14,236 bases of DNA from JBCCGE01 sp039029455 (lineage in GTDB: Bacteria > Pseudomonadota > Gammaproteobacteria > Arenicellales > Poriferihabitantaceae), in the NCBI GenBank assembly GCA_039029455.1, contig JBCCGE010000082.1:1-14236 (forward strand), written 5' to 3'. The position numbers were made by a program, and so were the translations under genes. Numbering within the stretch: the stretch's first letter is position 1; every line of letters starts with the position of its first letter. Below, one piece after another: positions 1 through 7,198 of this stretch. The notes under the pieces are model-generated. The model was not told the origin of the DNA and did no database searches. It was given only the letters and a program-made list of their open reading frames with translations.

Positions 1-1292
1 ATCGGTAGTGAGGGAGAGCTGAAATTCCCGGTGGCAAAGTTATAGACCTTGGTTTTGAAATTGGTAGATATGGATCCATCGTTTGCGTGACGTGGGTACT
101 CTCCAGGAATCAAATCCGCTATCCAGTCTGGCACCAGGAATCCAACCATTTCAGCAATGGGTTTCATTTTGTACCAGAGCAGCGGGAACCCTTTGTACCC
201 GACATCAGGGTCAGCCATTCTGGCAAAAGTTCGCAACGTATCGGACGGTTTCGGCAACCAGCGCCCTGAACCCTGTTCTGAACAGGCGTTGTTGCCGGCC
301 TGTATATCGCCACCGGGCATCGCGATCGCGTCGATCCACAGCAGAGCACCCTGCTGATCACGCTTGACATCTTCGAGATTGACCAGCGCCTGCTCGACCG
401 GTTGGATGACGGACTGAGGAAAAATTTTCCCGTCATCTATCCTTTTGTAAATTTTGTCGACCTGTTTGACAAACTCTTTGCGACTTGCAACTGCGCTTTC
501 ATCACCGCTTTCGTCAATCTGAAAAGATTTGATGCGATTTTTGAGTGCATCGAGTCGGGCCGTCAACAGTGGGCCATTGTTTTTGGTCGCCGAAAACTCC
601 TTGGCAATTTCTTCCAAAGTCACACTCGCCGCATCGAACTTGCGACCGCGTTCAGTTTCCGGAAGTGGTGGGATTTCCACATGAGACCGACCCCACCCGG
701 GTTGTGCCTGTGCGTTTTCCTGAGCCTCTGGATCGGGATCCCCAGAGTAGTCGTCTGACGCCATATTGGCGGCCACTTCATCAATCCGTTGAGCGATCTC
801 TCGAAACTTGGCGACAGCGGTGTCCTCTACGATGGCGGGATCAGCCTGCACCGCAAGCACCGAGTCCATTTCAGCCAGAATATCGCTCAATTCGGACCGA
901 TCCGACTCATTAAAACCAATAGAGTCGAGTCTTTCTCTAAGCAGGTTTATCTGATTGCCATCTCTGGCGAGCAACTGTGTCCCCTGCAGGAGTCGATTGT
1001 CATCAAACGGGAACGCCCGCCGCATGGGAACGACCGCACGATTAACCTTGGCGACCTGACACAGTTCATTCGCCGCGCTCGGGAAATACGATCGTGCCGC
1101 ATCCCAGGAAAACCACAACCAGAGTATCAGTACGCTTGAAACACCGGCAACAACCCAGTGCCAACCCCCCAGAGCGCGACTCGGGTTGCCAAACACAGCA
1201 TCGGTTTTTTCGGTACGAATAATTTTTCGCCCGTAATAAATTGACCAGATTACGGCTGCAATAAAAACAACAAAAAGTATTCCGACTATCAT
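1..1292 (-). CDS. Probable ABC transporter permease, long N-terminal extension; C-terminal part off the left edge
   Basis: The frame is open from the ATG at 1292 to the left edge (430 full codons, no stop), so the gene is partial. Seen directly: a hydrophobic segment at residues 2-18 and a second at about 43-63 (rich in V, L, W). About 360 mostly polar residues follow, with acidic and Gln/Glu-rich stretches (about 125-330) and likely helices. The canonical binding-protein-dependent permease domain is not in view. The permease role is inferred from position: it is the third gene of a minus-strand run after a TauA-like binding protein and a TauB-like ATPase, and starts 36 bp after the ATPase stop. 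An AAGG about 10 nt upstream may be the ribosome binding site. Such a long extension is not found in short TauC/SsuC-type permeases of about 250-280 residues. An unrelated membrane-anchored protein remains possible. Confidence 0.62.
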   Translation of the reverse strand, partial: MIVGILFVVFIAAVIWSIYYGRKIIRTEKTDAVFGNPSRALGGWHWVVAGVSSVLILWLWFSWDAARSYFPSAANELCQVAKVNRAVVPMRRAFPFDDNRLLQGTQLLARDGNQINLLRERLDSIGFNESDRSELSDILAEMDSVLAVQADPAIVEDTAVAKFREIAQRIDEVAANMASDDYSGDPDPEAQENAQAQPGWGRSHVEIPPLPETERGRKFDAASVTLEEIAKEFSATKNNGPLLTARLDALKNRIKSFQIDESGDESAVASRKEFVKQVDKIYKRIDDGKIFPQSVIQPVEQALVNLEDVKRDQQGALLWIDAIAMPGGDIQAGNNACSEQGSGRWLPKPSDTLRTFARMADPDVGYKGFPLLWYKMKPIAEMVGFLVPDWIADLIPGEYPRHANDGSISTNFKTKVYNFATGNFSSPSLP

Positions 1293-1328
1293 ACGTTTAT
1301 AACCTTATCGTTAAGTCGCTGCGGCTTC

Positions 1329-2144
1329 TCAGGCCGCCTCTGTTTTTCCCATAATTTCTTCTTCCATGTTCCAGATCATGGAGAGAATTTCCTCTCTGGT
1401 GCTGATAAAGTGATCGCTGTTTTTGATCTCCCTTGGATCCTCCGTCAATCCTAATTCTGCGAAAGGTAAGCGATACTCCTTGTGCAAACGCCCCGGTCGA
1501 GGTGCCATCACAAACAACCGCTCACCCAGTAGCAAAGCCTCCTCAACAGAATGGGTGATGATCATGATGGTCTTGCCGGTTTCTTTCCAGATTTTCAAAA
1601 CCAGTGTCTGCATTTTCTCCCGAGTTAGCGCATCGAGCGCCCCTAGTGGTTCATCCATCAGTATCAAATCCGGATCGTTGATCAGACATCGCGCAAGCGC
1701 GACCCTCTGCTGCATGCCACCGGACAGCTGATATGTTGGCGTGTTACCAAAACCCTGCAATCCGACAATTTCCAGCCACTCTTCTACTTTTTTCGCCGTA
1801 TCGGTTTTATCCGCATTTTTCATGCGCAGCCCAAAATTGACATTTTCAGCGACGGTTAGCCACTCAAACAAAGCACCCTGTTGAAACACCATACCGCGAT
1901 CCACACCCGGTCCATCTATTTCGTGCTCTCCAAGGGTGATTGATCCGCCTGTAGGTCGTAAAAAACCGGCGATGATATTCAGAAGCGTTGTTTTCCCGCA
2001 TCCGGATGGTCCGAGAACCGACAACAGTTCGCCTTTTTTTAGAGTAAATGTTACGTCCTTCAGGGCATGCACGGAATCCCCTGATGGCATCGTAAAAACC
2101 ATATTCAGATTGTCTGAAATCAGATCGCTCATTTTAGTTGTCAC
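1329..2144 (-). CDS. TauB/SsuB-type ABC transporter ATPase
   Basis: ATP-binding subunit that powers import of a small solute; it would sit on the cytoplasmic face with the permease at 1-1292. The 271 residues carry every ABC motif: Walker A GPSGCGKT (45-52), Q-loop FQQG (87-90), signature LSGGMQQR (140-147), Walker B LILMDEP (160-166), D-loop, and switch His in ITHSVEEA (H198). Length and the LGALDALTREK segment fit the nitrate/sulfonate/taurine ATPase family. Substrate cannot be read from an ATPase. The frame opens with GTG at 2144; an ATG at 2132 (protein starting MSDLISDNL) is an equally possible start, and neither has a clear Shine-Dalgarno sequence. It lies downstream of the binding-protein gene, past a terminator-like hairpin, so lower expression than the binding protein is expected. 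Confidence 0.93.
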   Translation of the reverse strand: MTTKMSDLISDNLNMVFTMPSGDSVHALKDVTFTLKKGELLSVLGPSGCGKTTLLNIIAGFLRPTGGSITLGEHEIDGPGVDRGMVFQQGALFEWLTVAENVNFGLRMKNADKTDTAKKVEEWLEIVGLQGFGNTPTYQLSGGMQQRVALARCLINDPDLILMDEPLGALDALTREKMQTLVLKIWKETGKTIMIITHSVEEALLLGERLFVMAPRPGRLHKEYRLPFAELGLTEDPREIKNSDHFISTREEILSMIWNMEEEIMGKTEAA

Positions 2145-2167
2145 TCAGATTGCCATTGGTGAATGCT

Positions 2168-2211
2168 AAAAAAATAGCAGGTGATGACTGGGTCGTATCA
2201 CCTGCTATTTT
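2168..2211 (-). terminator. Intrinsic terminator/attenuator between binding-protein and ATPase genes
   Basis: A perfect 15-bp inverted repeat (2171-2185 with 2197-2211) around an 11-nt loop. Read on the minus strand, the stem is followed at once by seven T residues (complement of the A-run 2168-2174), the classical Rho-independent form. It begins 55 nt after the binding-protein stop and ends about 24 nt before the ATPase start. Because the downstream genes share the operon orientation, it most likely works as a partial terminator or as a 3' stabiliser that raises binding-protein mRNA over ATPase and permease mRNA. That is an established pattern in binding-protein-dependent operons and is inferred here. 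Confidence 0.85.
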
Positions 2212-2265
2212 CAAGTTGTGATGAGGTTTCCATCGCCTGACGCGAAGGTCCCCACTAAACCTCTG

Positions 2266-3243
2266 TTACTTCAGGAACGAGGTGTCAATAACTACGCCGT
2301 AGTCGTCGAGTGCCGGATTCTCAGCGGTTGCAAACGCGCCCCCAACAACTCCAATGGCCACGTCAGCCATACCACCATCGTTGAAGTACTCGTTCAACTG
2401 CTGATCCGCGGTGGGGAATACAAAGTCAGCCATCTGAGCATTTGTCGCTTCAAGAGAGAGACCCGCATCTTTTGCAATAGCGTCGAGGTCAGCATTTCCC
2501 GCTGCAAAAGTAGCATTCGAATCATGCGTAACCTGGAGAAAGGTTCGAACCAGATCCGGGTTCTCCTGAGCAAATTTCTCGGTAACAGAAACAACGTCAA
2601 AACTGATAATCCCTGCAGCTTCTTTGTCTGCTGGCGACATCAACGCTGCACCTGCTTCGTACATTTTGGCCATAGAATCCGCACCGAATCCGCAAGCCAT
2701 AGAAACCGCACCGTCAGCCAGTGAAACCGCAGCGTCAGCAGGCACCTGATCAATCACGTTGACCTTGCTGACATCAACGTCAAGTGCTCGCATCATCATA
2801 CGAAAGCTGTAGTCGGCCATTGTCGCCAGCGGAACAGCGACCGCTTTTCCTTCCAGCTCAGATGCATTCGACTTGTCAATGCCCTCGCCATTTCGAACCA
2901 CGCAGTCGTTTGCAGGGTACTGCACCGCGATCGAGACCAGTTTCAGCGGCGCGCCTGCGTTTACGGCGTTGATGAAAGGCGCCAGTCCCTGACTGTAGGA
3001 AATATCGATGTCGCCAGCCAACATAGCTTCCGTCATCTGCGTGCCAGCATCAAAGTTGGTCCAGTTAACGGGGACACCCATGGCGTCATCGTAAGATTTT
3101 TCTACTTTCGCTTGCTGGTTTGGCGTCGCCCACTCCAGAAAGAAAGCGACATTGACTTCATCAGCTGCCTGTGCGGAAGCCGTCATGGCCGCTGCCACGG
3201 CGACAGCCGACATAGACTTTGTGAAAGATTTAAGTGAATTCAT
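2266..3243 (-). CDS. TauA-like periplasmic substrate-binding protein of an ABC importer
   Basis: A 325-residue solute-binding protein. Residues 1-26 form a clear Sec signal peptide: basic start with lysines at 5 and 9, alanine-rich core, cleavage expected after ASAQA. The mature part opens VNVAFFLEWATPNQ, then has a segment around 60-95 with AMLAGDIDISYSQGLAPFINAVNAG. This is typical of the taurine/nitrate/aliphatic-sulfonate binding proteins (TauA, NMT1-like fold). It is first in the transporter run, with a good ribosome site (GGAG, 5 nt before the ATG) and a candidate promoter at 3294-3322. The substrate is not settled. TauA-like proteins bind taurine, but the divergent MttB-family gene points to a methylated amine or betaine. 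No taurine dehydrogenase, dioxygenase or xsc gene is in the window. Confidence 0.9.
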   Translation of the reverse strand: MNSLKSFTKSMSAVAVAAAMTASAQAADEVNVAFFLEWATPNQQAKVEKSYDDAMGVPVNWTNFDAGTQMTEAMLAGDIDISYSQGLAPFINAVNAGAPLKLVSIAVQYPANDCVVRNGEGIDKSNASELEGKAVAVPLATMADYSFRMMMRALDVDVSKVNVIDQVPADAAVSLADGAVSMACGFGADSMAKMYEAGAALMSPADKEAAGIISFDVVSVTEKFAQENPDLVRTFLQVTHDSNATFAAGNADLDAIAKDAGLSLEATNAQMADFVFPTADQQLNEYFNDGGMADVAIGVVGGAFATAENPALDDYGVVIDTSFLK

Positions 3244-3293
3244 TGTTACTCCAAAAAATTAGATATTAAATCGCCAAAATACTGACGACTTGT

Positions 3294-3322
3294 ATTGTTA
3301 TGTCACGCTGATTGAGCGTAAA
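3294..3322 (-). promoter_or_regulatory. Candidate promoter of the TauA-like transporter operon
   Basis: On the minus strand TTTACG (3322-3317) and AACAAT (3299-3294) are separated by exactly 17 bp. Each matches four of six positions of the sigma-70 consensus. Transcription would start near 3287, giving a leader of about 44 nt with the GGAG ribosome site at 3252-3249. A 15-bp dyad (3305-3319) overlaps the -35 hexamer and the spacer, as a repressor operator would. Prediction from sequence only. Confidence 0.4.
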
Positions 3323-3341
3323 TCCTGCTGCATTGAGTGCA
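3305..3341. promoter_or_regulatory. Two related dyads, possible operator pair
   Basis: ACGCT-GATTG-AGCGT (3305-3319) and TGCA-TTGAG-TGCA (3329-3341) are both dyads containing ATTGAG. The ATTGAG copies begin at 3311 and 3332, 21 bp apart, or two helical turns. The first lies within the candidate transporter promoter and the second just upstream of its -35. This fits a regulator binding one face of the DNA. No regulator gene is in the window, and short dyads can arise by chance. Confidence 0.35.
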
Positions 3342-3569
3342 ACGGGAAGATCATAACACGCACGATGGCGATGAATCGTAGGTCCAGTCGCTCGGATATC
3401 CGTGAGCCAGCCATCGAGTCCCGAGCCTTAGAATGAGCCCGGTTCTCGTGGAGATGACCGACGATTTGCCAATGAATCCAATTATTTACCATGTATTCAG
3501 AGCCTGCAAGGCAAATACGCATTGGGGTATGATCTTCGTTGAACAATTTCAGTATAGCTCCGTTCACAG

Positions 3570-5096
3570 ATGAGCACACCAAACAAGCGATCAGGTCGCC
3601 GCCGATCGGCGTCAGCACAGACTCCCGTTCGACCCCCGCTTTCTCTGCCAGGCCTGCCGGCGAACCGACTGCACGTGCTCGATCAGTCGGATTTGCAGCA
3701 AATATACGGCGCAGTGATCTCGATTCTCGAAAAAACCGGACTTGGTCTTGCCCCATCCTTTGTAGTGGATCGCGTGAAAAAGGCCGGTGGGTACACAAAC
3801 CAGGAGAACCGCCTCTGCTTTCCCGAAAAGCTGGTTGAAGAGTCCATTGCAGGGATTTCAAAAGGTATCACCCTTTACGGCCGTCAACAAAGCCTGAATA
3901 TGGAGTTGTCGGGCGGGAACGTATACTGCGGCACCGGGGGCGCCGCCCCGCTGCTTCTGGATACCGAAACCGATCAATACAGGGATTCCAGCCTTCGCGA
4001 CCTCTACAATGTCGCCAGACTGGTCGATGATCTCGACAACGTTCATTTTCTTAGCCGACCACTGGTCGCGAGAGACATGCCGACGGAACAGGCGATGGAT
4101 ATCAACACCGCCTATGCCTGTCTGGCGGGTTCCAGCAAACACGTCTGCGTCAGTGCCAGCAACGGAGAAAATGCGCAGTCAATCGCTGATCTGTGCCACA
4201 TCGTTGCGGGATCAGCGGACGCGTTCAGGCGTGCACCTTTCCTTTCTCTTCACGTGAACCACGTCACCCCGCCGCTGCGATTCGGTGAGGAGGCCTGTGA
4301 AGTCCTCAAGGTTGGTGCAGAGAACCACATACCCGTGCACTGTAATATCTTCGGTCAGGTTGGCGCTTCATCGCCGGTTACATTTGCCGGCGCCATCGCA
4401 CAAACTGCCGCTGAATCAATTGCAGGCATGATTTATTGCTGGCTGATTAATCCTGAGGTTAAACTGATTTTCGGTCCGCGGCCCATGATTACGGACCTGA
4501 GAACAGGCGGAATGGCGGGCGGTGCCGGTGAACAGGGCATGATCATCGCAGCGATGACCCAGGTTGCACGCTATTTCGGATTCAGCAACAGCTGTATCGC
4601 AGGGGCAGCGGACAGCAAAATCGCGGATGCTCAAAGCGGCCACGAGAAAAGTTTCACCGTCAACATGGCCGCGCAGTCCGGCTGCAATCTGATCACTCAG
4701 GCCTGCGGTATGCAGGCCGGCTTAATGGGGGTCTCTCTGGAAAGCTACATCATCGACAATGACATGCTCGGCGGCATTATGAGCAGCCTGAGACCCCTTC
4801 CGGTCAATGAATCAACTCTCGCAACAGACTTGATTGACTCTGTGGTAAATGGCCCCGCTCACTTCCTGGGAGAGGCATCTACCATTAATCGAATGAAATC
4901 AGATTTTGAGTACCCGCAAGTCGCGGATCGCAGAAGTGTGACTGAATGGCAACAGGAAGGCAGCGAGGACATTCGGGCAAAAGCACGGCGTTTGGTTCAG
5001 GAGTCACTGCAAAAACCGGATGTCAATCATATCCCTGCCGACATCGATGAGCACATTCGGTCACGATTCGACATCCGACTCGCTATCGGGCGTTAG
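3570..5096 (+). CDS. MttB-family (trimethylamine methyltransferase-like) corrinoid methyltransferase, non-pyrrolysine
   Basis: A 508-residue member of the MttB superfamily. Known members move a methyl group from trimethylamine (Pyl enzymes) or, in non-Pyl members, from betaines such as glycine betaine, proline betaine or carnitine to a corrinoid protein. Seen here: the Arg/Ser-rich N-terminus with a PGLPANRLHVLDQSDLQQIY segment (27-46), ILEKTGLG (52-59), and the GTGGAAP...D...RDSSLRDLYNVARLVDDL block (121-155) typical of the family. There is no in-frame TAG before the terminal stop, so no pyrrolysine. ATG 3570 is the first possible start: an in-frame TAG lies 15 nt upstream (3555-3557). No strong Shine-Dalgarno is visible. 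It is divergent from a TauABC-like importer, suggesting that it acts on the imported compound. No corrinoid protein, methyl-acceptor enzyme or reactivase gene is in view. Its 3' end overlaps recQ. Confidence 0.88.
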   Translation: MSTPNKRSGRRRSASAQTPVRPPLSLPGLPANRLHVLDQSDLQQIYGAVISILEKTGLGLAPSFVVDRVKKAGGYTNQENRLCFPEKLVEESIAGISKGITLYGRQQSLNMELSGGNVYCGTGGAAPLLLDTETDQYRDSSLRDLYNVARLVDDLDNVHFLSRPLVARDMPTEQAMDINTAYACLAGSSKHVCVSASNGENAQSIADLCHIVAGSADAFRRAPFLSLHVNHVTPPLRFGEEACEVLKVGAENHIPVHCNIFGQVGASSPVTFAGAIAQTAAESIAGMIYCWLINPEVKLIFGPRPMITDLRTGGMAGGAGEQGMIIAAMTQVARYFGFSNSCIAGAADSKIADAQSGHEKSFTVNMAAQSGCNLITQACGMQAGLMGVSLESYIIDNDMLGGIMSSLRPLPVNESTLATDLIDSVVNGPAHFLGEASTINRMKSDFEYPQVADRRSVTEWQQEGSEDIRAKARRLVQESLQKPDVNHIPADIDEHIRSRFDIRLAIGR

Positions 5097-6923
5097 TTGT
5101 GTACTTTCAGCGTAACGGCGAATCGTCGCCAGAAACTCTGCCCCAAATTTCTTCAGCTTGGCCTCACCGATGCCCGATATCGCCAATAGCTCGGATTCCC
5201 GACTGGGCCTGGAGTGCAGCATCTCCCTGAGTGTGCGATCGTGAAACACCATATAGGGAGGAATACCGTACTCTGCGGCCAGAGAGCTTCTCTTGTCTTT
5301 CAATGCCACCCATAGCGGTTCATCATCCGAGTCAACGGACTGAATCGATCGCTTTTTTGGCGTCGGGGTTTTCTCGAAACTGTCCAGCCGGAAATTCAGA
5401 GTGATCTCGTTTCGAAACACTTTTCTGGCCTGGTTCGTAAGCTTCAGGGCACCAAATGCCCCCGGGTCGGGAAACAGAAATCCGCCAACGATCAACTGCC
5501 GCACCACGGAACGCCACTCGTTTTGATTGAGATGTTCCCCGATTTGCCACGTCGAAATTTTATCGTGCCCGTATTGCACCACTTTGTCTGATGATTTTCC
5601 TCTGAGGACGTCGATAAGGTGGGCAGCTCCGAATCTCTGTCCGGTGCGATAGACACACGACAGAAAACGCTGACAGTCCACAGTAGCATCCCAGGTTTTC
5701 ACCGGTTTGAGACAGGTGTCACAATTCCCGCAACGTGAATCCCGCTTTTCCCCAAAATAGGACAGCAGCGTTTTTCGACGGCATCCGGTTGACTCACACC
5801 AACCGAGGAGTGCATCCAGTTTAGAACGCTCATGCTGTTTGAATTCGTCCGATGAGTCGCCACTCTCGATCATTCGGTTCCTCTGCACCACATCCTGCAA
5901 ACCGTAAACCATCCAGGCTTCAGCCGGCTCGCCATCACGACCTGCTCTTCCCGTCTCCTGATAATAGGATTCCATACTACCGGGCAGATCGAGATGTGCA
6001 ACGAAACGAACATCGGGCTTGTCGATCCCCATACCAAATGCAATTGTCGCCACAATAACGATTCCGTCTTCGGCGAGGAAGCGCTTCTGGTGTTCGGTCC
6101 GTGACTGATCATCCAGACCGGCGTGATACGGCAATGCCTTAAAACCGCTGTCAACGAGCCAGCGCGCAGTCGCCTCAACCTTTTTCCTGGAAAGACAGTA
6201 GACAATCCCACTCATACCGTGCATTCCGGCCAGGAACAGGCGCAACTGGGCTTTACTGTCAGACTTGGGAGCGACTGTATACCGGATATTCGGTCGATCG
6301 AAGCTTTCGATAAAGACTTCTGCACCATCGAGCGCAAGATTTTCCAGAATCTCGCGTCGCGACACTTCAGTTGCTGTCGCCGTCAGTGCAATTCTGGGCA
6401 CACCGGGAAAGAAACGAGGCAATTGTCCCAGCAGAAGATAGTCTTTCCTGAAATCATGCCCCCACTGCGATACACAGTGCGCCTCATCGATCGCGATCGC
6501 AGAGATGCTCAGCTGGCTTAACCATTGCAGCGTTCCGTCCTGCATTAAACGTTCAGGTGCGATGTAGACAATATCGATCTCGCCCCGATTCAGGGACTCG
6601 GTGACTTCTCGCCTTTCAGTCAGCGAAAGAGACGAATTAAGAAATGCGGCGCGAATCCCAAGCTGCTGAAGCGCCGCCACCTGATCCTGCATCAAGGCAA
6701 TTAAAGGCGACACTACCAATCCCATACCGCTGCGAATCAGAGACGGAATTTGATAACACATTGACTTGCCGCCACCGGTAGGCATCAGGACGAGGGCATT
6801 CTTGCCTTCAGTCACCGCAGCAATAATTGCCTGCTGGTGACCTCTGAACTGTTCAAAGCCGAACGTTTTCTGAAGGATGTCCTGCGCCTTGGTGCGGACG
6901 TCAACATTGGGGGCAGCTGGCAT
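5061..6923 (-). CDS. recQ: ATP-dependent DNA helicase RecQ
   Basis: A 3'-5' DNA helicase of recombination and replication-fork repair, 620 residues against 609 in E. coli. Motifs in order: motif 0 FGFEQFRGHQ (21-30), Walker A TGGGKS (49-54), DEAH box (146-149) within IDEAHCVSQWGHDFR, TATAT (181-185), motif V ATIAFGMGIDKPDVR (292-306), and motif VI QETGRAGRDG (322-331). The RecQ zinc site is Cys381, Cys398, Cys401 and Cys404, one residue off the E. coli numbering. A winged-helix region lies at about 410-515 and an HRDC domain at 536-604 (including SGIGEAKLKKFG). All key residues are present. The ATG at 6923 sits at the edge of a strong hairpin that includes the expected ribosome site. The gene follows a 67-residue gene in the same frame with a 12-bp gap. 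Its last 36 bp overlap the convergent methyltransferase gene. Confidence 0.97.
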   Translation of the reverse strand: MPAAPNVDVRTKAQDILQKTFGFEQFRGHQQAIIAAVTEGKNALVLMPTGGGKSMCYQIPSLIRSGMGLVVSPLIALMQDQVAALQQLGIRAAFLNSSLSLTERREVTESLNRGEIDIVYIAPERLMQDGTLQWLSQLSISAIAIDEAHCVSQWGHDFRKDYLLLGQLPRFFPGVPRIALTATATEVSRREILENLALDGAEVFIESFDRPNIRYTVAPKSDSKAQLRLFLAGMHGMSGIVYCLSRKKVEATARWLVDSGFKALPYHAGLDDQSRTEHQKRFLAEDGIVIVATIAFGMGIDKPDVRFVAHLDLPGSMESYYQETGRAGRDGEPAEAWMVYGLQDVVQRNRMIESGDSSDEFKQHERSKLDALLGWCESTGCRRKTLLSYFGEKRDSRCGNCDTCLKPVKTWDATVDCQRFLSCVYRTGQRFGAAHLIDVLRGKSSDKVVQYGHDKISTWQIGEHLNQNEWRSVVRQLIVGGFLFPDPGAFGALKLTNQARKVFRNEITLNFRLDSFEKTPTPKKRSIQSVDSDDEPLWVALKDKRSSLAAEYGIPPYMVFHDRTLREMLHSRPSRESELLAISGIGEAKLKKFGAEFLATIRRYAESTQLTPDSESDVES

Positions 6924-6976
6924 TGGATCCGATGATCAGACAGTCTGACTAAAAACTGCCTGATCATCGGATCCAA
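6923..6976 (-). promoter_or_regulatory. Perfect 17-bp hairpin spanning the orf67 stop and the recQ start
   Basis: Arms 6923-6939 and 6960-6976 are exact reverse complements over 17 bp. After one mismatched position a further 4-bp pairing (6941-6944 with 6955-6958) leaves a 10-nt loop. On the minus strand the 5' arm codes the end of the 67-residue protein. The 3' arm holds its TGA (6938-6936), the whole 12-nt gap and the first base of the recQ ATG. No T-run follows, so it is not an ordinary terminator. It should hide the recQ ribosome site unless a ribosome reading the upstream gene opens it. An RNase III site is another option. Confidence 0.8.
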
Positions 6977-7139
6977 AATCTTCTGCAGGACGCCTGTGTT
7001 TCCGGTAACCGTTTTTCCACTGTTTTTTCCGATCCGTCTGAATCGCAGCGTGTTGAAAACTTCGGGCGTGTTTTGCCACCCAGTTGCGTGTCGGTTTGTG
7101 CGCCGGGCTACCAGCTTCTATTTTGGTTTTCTTGTTCAT
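6936..7139 (-). CDS. Small basic protein with a VAKHARSF...DRKK...GYRKHR core; unknown function
   Basis: A 67-residue, strongly basic protein. The central segment from about 20 to 50, with WVAKHARSFQHAAI, TDRKKQWKNGYRKHRR and many Lys/Arg/His, resembles a family of short hypothetical proteins common in gammaproteobacteria (xVAKHxRxFNxA...DRKK...GYxKHK). From memory this may be DUF7230; I cannot verify the accession. The C-terminal tail turns acidic and polar. Translation is well supported: GGAG lies 6 nt before the ATG (7152-7146 region), and the gene fits neatly between cysZ (31-bp gap) and recQ (12-bp gap) on the same strand. The last codons and stop lie inside a 17-bp hairpin, an arrangement also known for the ribosome-rescue gene arfA, although the protein does not show the ArfA core. 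Function is not known to me. Confidence 0.75.
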   Translation of the reverse strand: MNKKTKIEAGSPAHKPTRNWVAKHARSFQHAAIQTDRKKQWKNGYRKHRRPAEDFGSDDQAVFSQTV

Positions 7140-7145
7140 GGTTTA

Positions 7146-7198
7146 CTCCAGTTGTGGAACGCGGCGGATTTTAGCGACTGGAGGTATGAGACTCCAGT
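7146..7198 (-). promoter_or_regulatory. Alternative hairpins controlling the orf67 ribosome site (candidate)
   Basis: The 9-mer ACTCCAGTT occurs at 7145-7153 and 7191-7199, and its core complement ACTGGAG at 7177-7183. In the minus-strand RNA, the middle copy (CTCCAGT) can pair with the upstream ACTGGAG (8-nt loop) or with the downstream ACTGGAG (24-nt loop), not both. The downstream copy contains the GGAG ribosome site of the 67-residue gene. A ribosome stopping at the cysZ TAA (7173-7171) would cover the middle copy and leave the ribosome site free. The pairing is seen in sequence; the switching is inferred. Confidence 0.45.

Larger units (their letters stand above)
3244..3569. promoter_or_regulatory. 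Divergent intergenic region between transporter operon and MttB-family gene
   Basis: This 326-bp stretch separates two divergently transcribed genes and must hold both promoters. The transporter side contains the candidate promoter and dyads listed separately. On the methyltransferase side, TATGAT at 3528-3533 is a good -10 hexamer about 37 bp before the ATG, but only a poor -35 (CTGCAA, 18 bp upstream) precedes it. The minus-strand frame running through here into the methyltransferase gene looks non-coding. I see no RNA gene in it. Confidence 0.5.

Noticed and set aside
83..1139. Several plus-strand open frames of 60-122 residues at the left edge
   Set aside because: The minus-strand frame is open over the whole 1292 bp with membrane segments and operon context; the plus-strand frames overlap each other and resemble nothing.
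2218..2724. 168-residue plus-strand open frame
   Set aside because: It is fully antisense to the TauA-like gene, whose signal peptide and family sequence are clear.
3298..3861. 187-residue minus-strand open frame in the divergent region
   Set aside because: It lies antisense to the start of the MttB-family gene, has no recognisable domain and no ribosome site, and its composition looks random.
5094..5096. Terminal TAG of the MttB-family gene as a pyrrolysine codon
   Set aside because: Pyrrolysine lies in the interior of Pyl-type MttB enzymes. This protein is full length at its TAG and has no internal amber codon.
6923..6976. The recQ-proximal hairpin as a Rho-independent terminator
   Set aside because: No T-run follows the stem in the minus-strand direction; the recQ ATG follows directly.
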